From GCA-2688775 sp035288865 (GTDB lineage Archaea > Nanobdellota > Nanobdellia > Woesearchaeales > GW2011-AR4), in the NCBI GenBank assembly GCA_035288865.1, contig DATDZA010000041.1, positions 1-43,922 of the forward strand: DNA of 43,922 nucleotides, read 5' to 3'. The position numbers and the translations under genes were made by a program. The notes beneath the pieces were generated by a model. That model did not search any database. It was given only the letters and a program-made list of their open reading frames with translations, and was not told the DNA's origin. Below are positions 8,277 to 15,928 of this stretch, one piece after another (the stretch's first letter is position 1; each line of letters opens with the position of its first letter).

Positions 8277-9029
8277 CTATAACGTCCCAAAATCTAATGG
8301 ATAAATAGAACCAGTTGAACGCACCCCAGTCAAATAAAGAACTAATTTTGCAAATTCTTCAACAGCTTCGTTGTCACTAATAGGATAATTAATTATTGAT
8401 TCTCTTCTTATCAATTTCCATTCTTCATTTGATAATCCATCTGATTTGAGAATTGGGCCAGGCGCAATTGAATTTACAAAAATTCCTTTAGGCGCAAGCT
8501 CGTATGCTAACGCTCTCGTCATGTAAGCAACAGTGCCTTTAGTAACATTGTAAGGAAAATAATCAGGATAAATTTTTCCCAAAACAGTTTTATCAGAAAT
8601 TGTTATGATATGGCTTCCTTTGGGCATTAAATTCAGGCTTAATTGAACGGGCCAGAATGTTCCAAGCGCATGAACTTTGAAATTATCAATTAAATCTTTT
8701 TCTGTTATATCCACTAATTTTATTTTATTGAATATCGATGCCATCAAAACCAGAATGTCAATTTTTTTGAATTCTTTTTTTATTTTGCTGACTGCATTTT
8801 CCACGCTTTCTCTCGACGAAACATCAGCTTGGACCATAAAAGTTCTCACGCCATATTTTTTTGCTTTTTGAACTGCTTCTTCTGCTTCTTTTTTGGAAGA
8901 ATTGTAGCTTATAACCAAATCAGTTCCATGCTGCGCCAGAACTTCAGCAATCTTAATGCCAACCCTTTTTCCGCCTGTAATCCAGGCAACTTTTCCTTTA
9001 AGATTGTAAAGTACATTCATTTTATTCAT
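8277..9029 (-). CDS. Short-chain dehydrogenase/reductase, pteridine-reductase-like
   Basis: 250 aa. Rossmann-fold NAD(P)-dependent oxidoreductase. The cofactor loop is TGGKRVG (residues 18-24), VQADVSS follows strand 3, and the catalytic Ser145-Tyr160-Lys164 triad is visible (ISD, YNVTK). The loop that is usually NNAS reads LMAS, so the asparagines normally holding the adenosine side are replaced. TGGxRxG and the Ser-rich SYNSS segment point toward pteridine reductase/FolM-like enzymes, but substrate is not certain. A T-rich TATA (GTTTTTTAATAG) lies about 25 nt before the ATG, so the transcript is near-leaderless. Confidence 0.85.
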   Translation of the reverse strand: MNKMNVLYNLKGKVAWITGGKRVGIKIAEVLAQHGTDLVISYNSSKKEAEEAVQKAKKYGVRTFMVQADVSSRESVENAVSKIKKEFKKIDILVLMASIFNKIKLVDITEKDLIDNFKVHALGTFWPVQLSLNLMPKGSHIITISDKTVLGKIYPDYFPYNVTKGTVAYMTRALAYELAPKGIFVNSIAPGPILKSDGLSNEEWKLIRRESIINYPISDNEAVEEFAKLVLYLTGVRSTGSIYPLDFGTL

Positions 9030-9106
9030 ACTAAGGTTTAACTATTAAAAAACTTTGCTATGGTATTTTCAAAAAGTTTAAATAAGCGGGTTTTAATGAT
9101 ATTTTT

Positions 9107-10045
9107 ATGGGACTGCTAAGAAAAGATTACATTCTAGACAGATGGGTTTATTACGCTTCTTCCAGAGGCAAAAGGCCGAGAGAATTTAAGTCAGTTGTTG
9201 TCCGGGAGGAGTCAAAAACATGCTTGTTCTGCCCAGGAAATGAAAAGCTAACTCCAAAGGAGATTGGCAGGATGGAGTACAAAGGTAGCTGGAAGATGAG
9301 ATGGTTCGCAAACAAGTTTCCGGCAGTTGAATTAAAAGGTAAGCCAATCGTCAAATCTAGGAAATTCTTGACAGAAGGAAACGCGTATGGGATTCATGAT
9401 ATTGTGGTTGAGACTAATCACCACAAATCACAGCTTGCCGATTTGCCCGTCCGCGATTTCAGGCAATTGCTTGAAGTTTACAAGGTAAGAGCTCAGAAAT
9501 TAAGCAGATTAAAAAATATTAAATACATTCAAATTTTTAAAAACCACGGAAAGGAAGGCGGAACCTCACTTCTTCACAGCCATTCGCAGATTGTCGCAAT
9601 GCCGGAAATCCCGAGCTTAATTCAGGACGAGATTGATGCCATTAAAAAATGTAGAAAGTGCCCTTACTGCGATATTGTAAGGCTGGAATCAAAATCCAGA
9701 AGGAAGCTTTTCGAGACAAGAAATATTCTAGCATTTGCTCCGTTCGCATCACGGTTTAATTATGAAGCGTGGATATTCACAAAACATCACAAGAACAACC
9801 TTGAGCAATTAAGCGAGGAGGAATTATCGGATATAGCCACTGCATTAAAAAAAATATTGTCAAGGCTTAAAGAAATAAATGCTTCCTATAATTTTTTCCT
9901 GCATTACGCACCCGGCAAAGATAACTTGCATTTCCACATTGAAATAACCCCGAGAATAGCAACTTGGGCAGGATTCGAGTTCTCCACGAACGCAACCATT
10001 AATTCAGTAATGCCTGAGGATGCTGCTAGATTTTATAGAAAATAA
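9107..10045 (+). CDS. galT: Galactose-1-phosphate uridylyltransferase (GalT, HIT superfamily)
   Basis: 312 aa. It transfers UMP between UDP-glucose and galactose-1-phosphate, or acts as a related sugar-phosphate nucleotidylyltransferase feeding surface glycan synthesis. Seen: zinc-type CxxC at 39-42, a second CxxCxxC near residue 184 (CRKCPYC), and NHGKEGGTSLLHSHSQ with the nucleophile His159 of the HxHxQ motif. The C-terminal half carries a second HIT-like lobe (HYAPGKDNLHFHIEI). Length is slightly short for the family. It is a single gene with TATA GTTTAAATAAG about 30 bp upstream. Confidence 0.9.
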   Translation: MGLLRKDYILDRWVYYASSRGKRPREFKSVVVREESKTCLFCPGNEKLTPKEIGRMEYKGSWKMRWFANKFPAVELKGKPIVKSRKFLTEGNAYGIHDIVVETNHHKSQLADLPVRDFRQLLEVYKVRAQKLSRLKNIKYIQIFKNHGKEGGTSLLHSHSQIVAMPEIPSLIQDEIDAIKKCRKCPYCDIVRLESKSRRKLFETRNILAFAPFASRFNYEAWIFTKHHKNNLEQLSEEELSDIATALKKILSRLKEINASYNFFLHYAPGKDNLHFHIEITPRIATWAGFEFSTNATINSVMPEDAARFYRK

Positions 10046-10048
10046 GAT

Positions 10049-10387
10049 TTATCTAGCTGGTGGATGGGGATAGTATCCTTGGCCCCTTAGACTTTCATCC
10101 AAATGCTCATACATTGTTGCTGGATACTTATCAAGGCTGACTCTTATAAATTTATCGTCTATATCAATCTTGGCTTCAAATGAATCATCGACAGTTTTTA
10201 ATGAAATACCGCGTATTGGAAGCCCTATTCCTGTTCCTTCCTCTTTGTCAACAATTGACTTAACAAATACACCTAAATCACTAAATATTACCTGGTTTAT
10301 TGCAGCTGATGCTTTAGTAATCTGACTGTTTCTCTCTGTCGTATCTGTACTCGCCATTCGAATAAAAACATTGTTTTGAGCGCTCAT
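10049..10387 (-). CDS. Conserved-looking small protein of unknown function
   Basis: 112 aa from ATG at 10387. The frame is open to 10447, but a Shine-Dalgarno AGGTGG (complement of 10393-10398) sits 5 nt before the ATG at 10387, with a TATA (TTTATAAATA) about 25 nt further up. The sequence is a small mixed alpha/beta domain with no cysteine, membrane segment or motif I can name. The C-terminus ends in an aromatic/proline tail (GYYPHPPAR). Its stop lies 3 bp from the convergent galT stop. Confidence 0.6.
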   Translation of the reverse strand: MSAQNNVFIRMASTDTTERNSQITKASAAINQVIFSDLGVFVKSIVDKEEGTGIGLPIRGISLKTVDDSFEAKIDIDDKFIRVSLDKYPATMYEHLDESLRGQGYYPHPPAR

Positions 10388-10476
10388 TAAAACCACCTTT
10401 CGTAAGAGAACAATAATATATTTATAAACGTTTCGTTTAATCACCACTCCAAAATCAATACATAATTCAAAAAAAT

Positions 10477-11226
10477 TTACCTCTTGACTTTTCCCTGCCT
10501 CTCAACAACCTTGATTGCTCTTTCAATTTCTTTTTTATTCCCCAGGAAATAATGCTTTATCGGCTTGAGATTTTCATCCAATTCATAAACAAGAGGAATC
10601 CCGGTCGGAATATTAAAAGAAACAATTTCGTTTTCAGAAACATTATCAAGATATTTCACAAGTGCCCTTAAACTGTTGCCGTGAGTTGACACCAATATTC
10701 TTTTTCCATTTTTTAATAGGGGAACTATTTCTTTTTTCCAGTAAGGCACGGTTCTGGCTATGTTATCTTTAAGTGATTCTGCCGCAGGCAATGATCTTTT
10801 ATCGATGTGATTATACAGAGGGTCATTGCCCGGCCATCTTTTATCACTTCTATCAAGCGCCGGCGGCCTAATGTCATAACTCCTTCGCCATATATGCACT
10901 TGCTCTTCGCCGTATTTTTGAGCCATCTCTGACTTATTTAGGCCCTGCAATGCGCCATAATGCCTTTCGTTCATCTCCCATGATTTAACTACTTTAACAT
11001 CTTTTAATTTCATTGCCTTAAGTACTATGTCTGTTGTATCGATAGCCCTTTTTAGAACCGACGTAACAACAATATCAAACTTAAATCCGTTTTCCTTTAA
11101 TGTTTTTCCGGCTTTTCTAGCTTCTTTGACTCCCCGTTCCGTCAGCGGAACATCAGTCCATCCAGTAAAGCGGTTTTCTTTATTCCAAGTGCTTTGTCCA
11201 TGACGAAGAAGTACAAGTTTTATCAT
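10477..11226 (-). CDS. gpmA: 2,3-bisphosphoglycerate-dependent phosphoglycerate mutase
   Basis: 249 aa from ATG at 11226. It interconverts 3- and 2-phosphoglycerate. Phosphohistidine motif LLRHGQSTWN, FTGWTDVPLT, the catalytic ERHYGALQGLNK, RRSYDIRPP, and the second histidine motif STHGNSLRAL are all present, so it looks active. It starts 1 bp after the eno stop and catalyses the step just before enolase, so eno-gpmA is a glycolytic/gluconeogenic operon. Most archaea use the unrelated cofactor-independent enzyme; this one is of bacterial type and was probably acquired. Confidence 0.95.
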   Translation of the reverse strand: MIKLVLLRHGQSTWNKENRFTGWTDVPLTERGVKEARKAGKTLKENGFKFDIVVTSVLKRAIDTTDIVLKAMKLKDVKVVKSWEMNERHYGALQGLNKSEMAQKYGEEQVHIWRRSYDIRPPALDRSDKRWPGNDPLYNHIDKRSLPAAESLKDNIARTVPYWKKEIVPLLKNGKRILVSTHGNSLRALVKYLDNVSENEIVSFNIPTGIPLVYELDENLKPIKHYFLGNKKEIERAIKVVERQGKVKR

Positions 11227-11227
11227 C

Positions 11228-12499
11228 TTAAAATTTCGCAAACTTCGCTTTTTTTCCTAATTTCTCTTCTATTCTCAATAATCTGTTATATTTTGCCACT
11301 CTCTCGCTTCTTGCAGGCGCTCCGAATTTGCTCTGATTAGAGCCTATCCCGACAGCCAAATCAGCAATGAAAGTATCTTCTGTTTCGCCAGAGCGATGGC
11401 TCACAACGACATTCCAATTATTTTTAAAAGAAATATTCGCAGCATCTATCGATTCAGTTACTGTTCCGATTTGATTCACTTTCAAAAGCAAGGCGTTGCA
11501 GGATTTTTCTTCAAGGGCCTTTCTTATCCTCATAATGTTTGTAACAAGCAAGTCATCACCCACAATCTGGATTTTATTTCCGAGCTCTTGGTTGAATTGT
11601 TTCCATCCTTGCCAATCGTCTTGTGCAAAGCCGTCTTCAATCGACACAATAGGGAATTTTTTTATTAAATCTTTATATAAATCAATCAATTCGCCTGCAT
11701 TGAATTTTTTATTTAAAATTGTATATTCATTGTTTTCCTCATCGTAAAATTCAGAAGCAGCAGAATCCAAAGCGAGCTTCATTTTTCCATGATAGCCTGC
11801 TTCTTTTATTGCTTCCATTAATAACTCTAATCTATGCTCAACATTTTCTATTTTGGGAACAAAACCACCCTCATCTCCCACTAATGTTGCCGTAGCACCG
11901 TAACCTTTCCTAAGAATATTTTTCAGCTTGTGGTAAGTTTCAACTCCTGCCCTTAATGCGTCACTAAAATTATTGAAATCTGTCGGTAATATCATGTGTT
12001 CCTGAATATCATTCGCAATTCCAGCGTGCCGCCCTCCGTTAATTACATTCATCTGTGGAATTGGCAGCAATAGTTTTCTAGTATCAGATAGTTTTTGTAT
12101 GTATTCATAAAGTTGCACACCAGACGCCTCAGCTCCAGCCTTGCATACAGCCATCGAGACAGGAAGAATTGCGTTAGCGCCTAGCTTACATTTATTTTTA
12201 GTTCCGTCAAGCTCAATTAGGAAATTATCTATTTCTCTTTGTCGCCTGCAGTCTTTCCCTATAATTTTTTTTGAGATTATAGAATTAACATTATTAACCG
12301 CTTTCAGAATGCTTTTCCCATTATAAAATATGGGATTATTATCCCTTAATTCAAGAGACTCGTGAATTCCCATCGAGGCTCCGCTTGGAACAATTGATCT
12401 TACACAGCAATCTTTAGTTTTTAAGCCAACCTCAACAGTCGGATTGCCCCTCGAGTCCAGAACCTGTCTCGCAATAATTTTCCTGATTTTGAAATCCAA
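11228..12499 (-). CDS. eno: Enolase (phosphopyruvate hydratase)
   Basis: 423 aa from TTG at 12499 (426 aa from the GTG at 12508). It dehydrates 2-phosphoglycerate to phosphoenolpyruvate. Seen: ARQVLDSRGNPTVE, PSGASMGIHE, the general acid region GDEGGFVPK, metal ligands in ALDSAASEFY, SIEDGF and GDDLLVTN, catalytic Lys in LLLKVNQIGT, and SHRSGETED. All key residues are intact. GGGGTG (complement of 12506-12511) is a good Shine-Dalgarno 6 nt before the TTG, and it swallows the upstream GTG, so TTG is preferred. It is the first gene of the eno-gpmA pair. Confidence 0.95.
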   Translation of the reverse strand: MDFKIRKIIARQVLDSRGNPTVEVGLKTKDCCVRSIVPSGASMGIHESLELRDNNPIFYNGKSILKAVNNVNSIISKKIIGKDCRRQREIDNFLIELDGTKNKCKLGANAILPVSMAVCKAGAEASGVQLYEYIQKLSDTRKLLLPIPQMNVINGGRHAGIANDIQEHMILPTDFNNFSDALRAGVETYHKLKNILRKGYGATATLVGDEGGFVPKIENVEHRLELLMEAIKEAGYHGKMKLALDSAASEFYDEENNEYTILNKKFNAGELIDLYKDLIKKFPIVSIEDGFAQDDWQGWKQFNQELGNKIQIVGDDLLVTNIMRIRKALEEKSCNALLLKVNQIGTVTESIDAANISFKNNWNVVVSHRSGETEDTFIADLAVGIGSNQSKFGAPARSERVAKYNRLLRIEEKLGKKAKFAKF

Positions 12500-12653
12500 A
12501 AATAACACCCCGTCCGCTTCATTTCAGAAATTAAGTATATAAATATTTCGGATAAGCAGCCAGATATACCAGAAGTCCCTGTCACCAATATTGCTAATTG
12601 AGTATAAGCAAGTTTTTATATAAGTTATTTAAATATCTCCTTAGTGGCGAGAT

Positions 12654-13130
12654 ATGAATTTTCTGAAAAAAGACATCAACAGAAGGTTGCTTGTGTTAAT
12701 CATATTCTTCCTGGTGATATTTATAGGCTTCACAGTTTATTATGAATATACTATTAGGAAAGTATTGAACGCAAAGGGGGAGACTGACGAGCTGTTGGGA
12801 TATTTAGGTGCACAATCCATTCTTGATAAACTGAATCAGACAGGCAAATTAAAGGATATAGCACTGCTTGACAAGGCAGTTCTCGAGGACAAATATAACC
12901 AGTTATCGTCGCAGAATGAAAACCTGAAAAAAGAAAATGACAATCTGCAGCAGCAATTACTAGTATTGAATTCAGTAATTGAATATAATAATATTAAAAA
13001 AGATGGGCAGGATGGACAATTCAGACTTATGCTGGACAAGAACCAGCAAATAGCTCAATTAAAGCAAACAATTAGCTCGATTTGCACAAGATTGAACAGC
13101 AGCAGTGTTTTTATTAAGGAATGCAGTTGA
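12654..13130 (+). CDS. Membrane-anchored coiled-coil protein, paralogue of the gene at 29.8 kb
   Basis: 158 aa. A basic N-terminus (KKDINRR) leads into one membrane helix ending in GFTVYY. The rest is predicted coiled coil (NQLSSQNENLKKENDNLQQQ) with two cysteines near the C-terminus. The first 37 residues align without gaps to those of the 173-aa protein of the MoxR/VWA operon (16 identities, including FTVYY). Family name unknown; the plan suggests an envelope scaffold with the coiled coil outside. TATA TTTTTATATAAG lies about 35 bp upstream. It stands alone, converging on the PAC2 gene. Confidence 0.65.
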   Translation: MNFLKKDINRRLLVLIIFFLVIFIGFTVYYEYTIRKVLNAKGETDELLGYLGAQSILDKLNQTGKLKDIALLDKAVLEDKYNQLSSQNENLKKENDNLQQQLLVLNSVIEYNNIKKDGQDGQFRLMLDKNQQIAQLKQTISSICTRLNSSSVFIKECS

Positions 13131-13137
13131 AATAAAT

Positions 13138-13938
13138 TTACCCGATGTAATCCACTTCTTTTCCGAATTGTTTTTGGAATTTTTTCAGTGCCGTTTGTTT
13201 CGAAACTTCGCTTAGCTGCTCTGATTTCTTAAGTATTTCATTTTCAATATCCTTGATTTCCCTGTCAAGTTTATTGACGTCAATATTTAAATTCAGTTTT
13301 TTGTTCAGAACTTTTAAAATTTCCTTTGCGCCCTTGATTCCCAGGTACATCGGATGCCCGTAAGTCTCTGCAAGCAGGGAAACGGCATTAATATTCCTTT
13401 TTGAAGCCAGCCCAAGCAGGAGGCCTGAAACTCCGACGATAGGCCCAACAACCCCGTATAAATTATTACTCACCAAATCGTTTTTGTAGGCATCAACTAT
13501 TTTTTTTGAATTGCCCGTGCAGTAAACTTTTGGCTTTTTGGGAATTTCCGACAATCCTATCCCTCCCAAAGTTATGATTTCTCTAACATTTTGCTTTTGC
13601 GCCAAATCAAGGATTTTGTCGGAGAATTCGTATGAGCTTACTTCATCGATAGGCTGGACATCTCCCCCGAGCAGCAAAACATCGCTCTTATTTTTAAACT
13701 GCCTGTAAAAAATTTCCACAACCGGAAGCTCGACGAGATTATCTTCATTAACAAAAACTGAATGGGGAAAAGTGTAAGATGTTATTTCAAATAATTTTTT
13801 TGCCTTAAGCTCATCAATAAGAAAATCAACAGCAATTTTGCCGACATTGCCTATGCCAGGGAGCCCTTCTATGAATATTGGCTTATTCAGCTTCGGCGCT
13901 TTTCCAGACTGCGTTACTTTCCAGTAATTTTCCCTCAT
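13138..13938 (-). CDS. PAC2-family protein (proteasome assembly chaperone-like)
   Basis: 266 aa. Archaeal PAC2/COG2047 family, related to the eukaryotic proteasome assembly chaperone 2. The archaeal role is not settled. Seen: IEGLPGIGNVGKIAVDFL, the LLGGDVQP and ITLGGIGLSE strands, YGVVGPIVGVSGLLLGLA, LLAETYGHPMYLG, and a C-terminal coiled coil (about 215-255). The ATG overlaps the Nop10 stop (ATGA), making it the last gene of aIF2-alpha - Nop10 - PAC2, an arrangement common in Archaea. Confidence 0.9.
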   Translation of the reverse strand: MRENYWKVTQSGKAPKLNKPIFIEGLPGIGNVGKIAVDFLIDELKAKKLFEITSYTFPHSVFVNEDNLVELPVVEIFYRQFKNKSDVLLLGGDVQPIDEVSSYEFSDKILDLAQKQNVREIITLGGIGLSEIPKKPKVYCTGNSKKIVDAYKNDLVSNNLYGVVGPIVGVSGLLLGLASKRNINAVSLLAETYGHPMYLGIKGAKEILKVLNKKLNLNIDVNKLDREIKDIENEILKKSEQLSEVSKQTALKKFQKQFGKEVDYIG

Positions 13939-14108
13939 ACTAATCCTCTCTTGACGTAATCATCTTTTTTTGCTTTTCTGCGGTATGCGCCTAACCTGTC
14001 TGTCGGGTCAAATTTCAATGGCCTGGGAGCGAGAGTCGCAATACCGCATTCACATAGTTCCTTCATTGTATATTTATTGCAGTTTGTGCATTTATACATA
14101 TGTTTCAT
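13935..14108 (-). CDS. nop10: H/ACA ribonucleoprotein protein Nop10
   Basis: 57 aa. Nop10 binds Cbf5 in the H/ACA complex that guides pseudouridylation of rRNA. The zinc ribbon YKCTNCNKYT with CECG, then RPLKFDPTDRLGAYRR, is diagnostic; the third zinc pair is Cys-x-Cys rather than CPxC. The ATG at 14108 gives the usual Nop10 N-terminus and lies 4 bp after the aIF2-alpha stop. A longer frame from 14135 would overlap aIF2-alpha and is not needed. Confidence 0.95.
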   Translation of the reverse strand: MKHMYKCTNCNKYTMKELCECGIATLAPRPLKFDPTDRLGAYRRKAKKDDYVKRGLV

Positions 14109-14112
14109 AGGA

Positions 14113-14889
14113 TTATTCCCGGTTAAATTCTGCAAGGCCGTCGTGCTTGGCTATTATTCCGACAGCAGTTTCTGTTGCGGCTTTCATTATTTTTTCCGCT
14201 TCCTTGTAATCGGGCGCTTTGACCATAAACCTGTACAGCCCAGATCCCATATAATTTATGTTTACCCTGCCATTGCTTGCGTCCTCTGCCTTTTTGAGTG
14301 ATTCTTTAATCAGATCTATGCCATTAGGGGCAAAGAGAGTTATCTTGAGCTTGCCTTTTATTTCAACTTCAGAAGGCTTAATTCGCTGGTTTACAATGTC
14401 CTGCAGAATTTTTGAATATTTTTTATCGATTCCCAACGCATCAATCAGCTTGTCATCTTTAATCACATCCTCAAAAAATTTGTGAAGAGAAGGATAATCC
14501 TTGGTTATTTTGCCCGATATCTCAGTATAAAGTTGCTCCGTCTTAACGCCTATTTTTGCAGCAACTATTTCAATAATTTTTTCTGCATTCTGCTCTTTCT
14601 TTATCCCGTCTATCTTTCTTCTTTTTTCTGACTCATTGACTCTTCTCAGCGAGAGATCAATATAACCTTTTTCCTGGTTTATCCTGAGTGTCTTGCAGAC
14701 AATTTTCTTGCCTTCTTTGACAAAATCCCTTATGTTCCTAATTCTACCCGGAGAGACCTCAGAAATATGAATCATTCCGCCTTTTCCGTACTCGTCAATA
14801 TCAACAAATACAGAATGAAACTGAACGCTCGTCACTGTACAAAGAACTAAGTCCCCCTCTTCCGGAAATCCCTGCTTCTTGAACAGCAT
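14113..14889 (-). CDS. Translation initiation factor aIF2 subunit alpha
   Basis: 258 aa. Alpha subunit of the aIF2 complex that brings initiator tRNA to the ribosome. An N-terminal S1 domain (about 10-85: GDLVLCTVTSV, then YGKGGMIHISEVSPGRI) is followed by a helical middle domain and the C-terminal alpha/beta domain (KGKLKITLFAPNGIDLIKES). Length and domain order are normal. An A+T-rich 160-bp gap separates it from eS27 and holds a TATA-like TTTTATATTTAA about 30 bp before the ATG, so it probably has its own promoter here. It heads the aIF2-alpha - Nop10 - PAC2 unit. Confidence 0.95.
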   Translation of the reverse strand: MLFKKQGFPEEGDLVLCTVTSVQFHSVFVDIDEYGKGGMIHISEVSPGRIRNIRDFVKEGKKIVCKTLRINQEKGYIDLSLRRVNESEKRRKIDGIKKEQNAEKIIEIVAAKIGVKTEQLYTEISGKITKDYPSLHKFFEDVIKDDKLIDALGIDKKYSKILQDIVNQRIKPSEVEIKGKLKITLFAPNGIDLIKESLKKAEDASNGRVNINYMGSGLYRFMVKAPDYKEAEKIMKAATETAVGIIAKHDGLAEFNRE

Positions 14890-15052
14890 TTTTATAGCTT
14901 AAAATTCAATAAATTAAATATAAAAAATTAAAATCCCATCAAAGTAAACTAATAATTTTATTCTTGAAACTGAATCTAAAATTCCACGGATTATTGCGGC
15001 CTTAAACTCAATTTGAACTAAAAAACTCCACAGCTTGAAGTCATTGGGATTT

Positions 15053-15238
15053 CTATTCCAAGACTTCTAGAACCCTTGCCTTGACCCTGCTCTTTCCGCC
15101 GGTAGGCTCAGCAAGAATTTTCCCGCAAACCAGGCAGTCAACTCTTGTCGCAGTCTTGCCAAATGTGATTTGCTCATTCTTGCATTTAGGGCATCTGATT
15201 TTGATGAATTTGCTTGTAGGTTCCCTTATTCTAGTCAT
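15053..15238 (-). CDS. rps27e: Ribosomal protein eS27
   Basis: 61 aa. Small-subunit zinc protein. CPKC (CPKCKNEQITFG) and CLVCGKILAEPTGGK give the C4 zinc ribbon typical of eS27. A Shine-Dalgarno GGTGG (complement of 15245-15250) lies 6 nt before the ATG, and TATA CTATTTAAATAG is about 45 bp up. In many archaea it sits directly between eL42 and aIF2-alpha. Here it is separated from eL42 by 2.3 kb carrying two plus-strand genes. Confidence 0.95.
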   Translation of the reverse strand: MTRIREPTSKFIKIRCPKCKNEQITFGKTATRVDCLVCGKILAEPTGGKSRVKARVLEVLE

Positions 15239-15409
15239 TCTAAACCACCTGTGTTTCTATCAAGTAATTTTGGCTATTTAAATAGGTTTCTGTTAGTTGT
15301 TGAAGAGGGATATTTTCACCAAATTCGATGCATTTTATGATTGTATACTAAAGTAAAGCTCTTGCAAGAATTTAAAAAGTTTTTTAAACAAAAATAACAA
15401 TCCCTTGGT

Positions 15410-15859
15410 ATGGTGCAAGAAGTTGTCCCAACAGCTGGCGTTGTAGTTTATAATAAAGATGAGGTACTATTAGTAAGGCATGAAGAAGGATCAGGACATC
15501 CTACTGGAACATATGGGATACCCTCTGGAAAAATAAAAGCTAACGAAAATGGACTGGAAGCAGCTTTAAGAAAACTAACTGCCGAAACAGGATTGGAAGC
15601 CCATCGAGAAAATTTAATTAAAATACCTAGATTATATACAGCAACAATTAATGGAAAAAAATGGCAAAAAACTTTTTCGCTTGAAGTGTACGTTTGCAGT
15701 TTATTTAGAGGCACGATAAGGAAAGCGCCTGATGAAAGCCCAGAATGGATTAAAATTCTGAATATTTTGAATGATGAGGCACATTTCGCTTTTCTTCCAA
15801 ATACAAAACAAATAATTAGGGATGGATTAGTCTATTTAGGACCACTCCAGGAGCCTTAA
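15410..15859 (+). CDS. Nudix-domain protein with a degenerate Nudix box
   Basis: 149 aa. Nudix fold: a first strand TAGVVVYNKDEVLLVRHE, then the helix region GKIKANENGLEAALRKLTAE. Compared with the Nudix box Gx5Ex7REUxEExGU, the spacing is perfect, but REUxEE reads RKLTAE. Two of the three metal-binding glutamates are lost (Lys and Ala). Catalysis may be weak, altered or absent; a binding role is possible. Its TATA (TTTTTTAAAC) is about 25 bp before the ATG. Together with the next gene it interrupts the eL42-eS27 neighbourhood. Confidence 0.85.
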   Translation: MVQEVVPTAGVVVYNKDEVLLVRHEEGSGHPTGTYGIPSGKIKANENGLEAALRKLTAETGLEAHRENLIKIPRLYTATINGKKWQKTFSLEVYVCSLFRGTIRKAPDESPEWIKILNILNDEAHFAFLPNTKQIIRDGLVYLGPLQEP

Positions 15860-15928
15860 GTTCTGTGTCAATAACCCTATTAAGTTAATAATAAAAATCA
15901 TAACCAATTTAAAAATAAAATTATAAAA

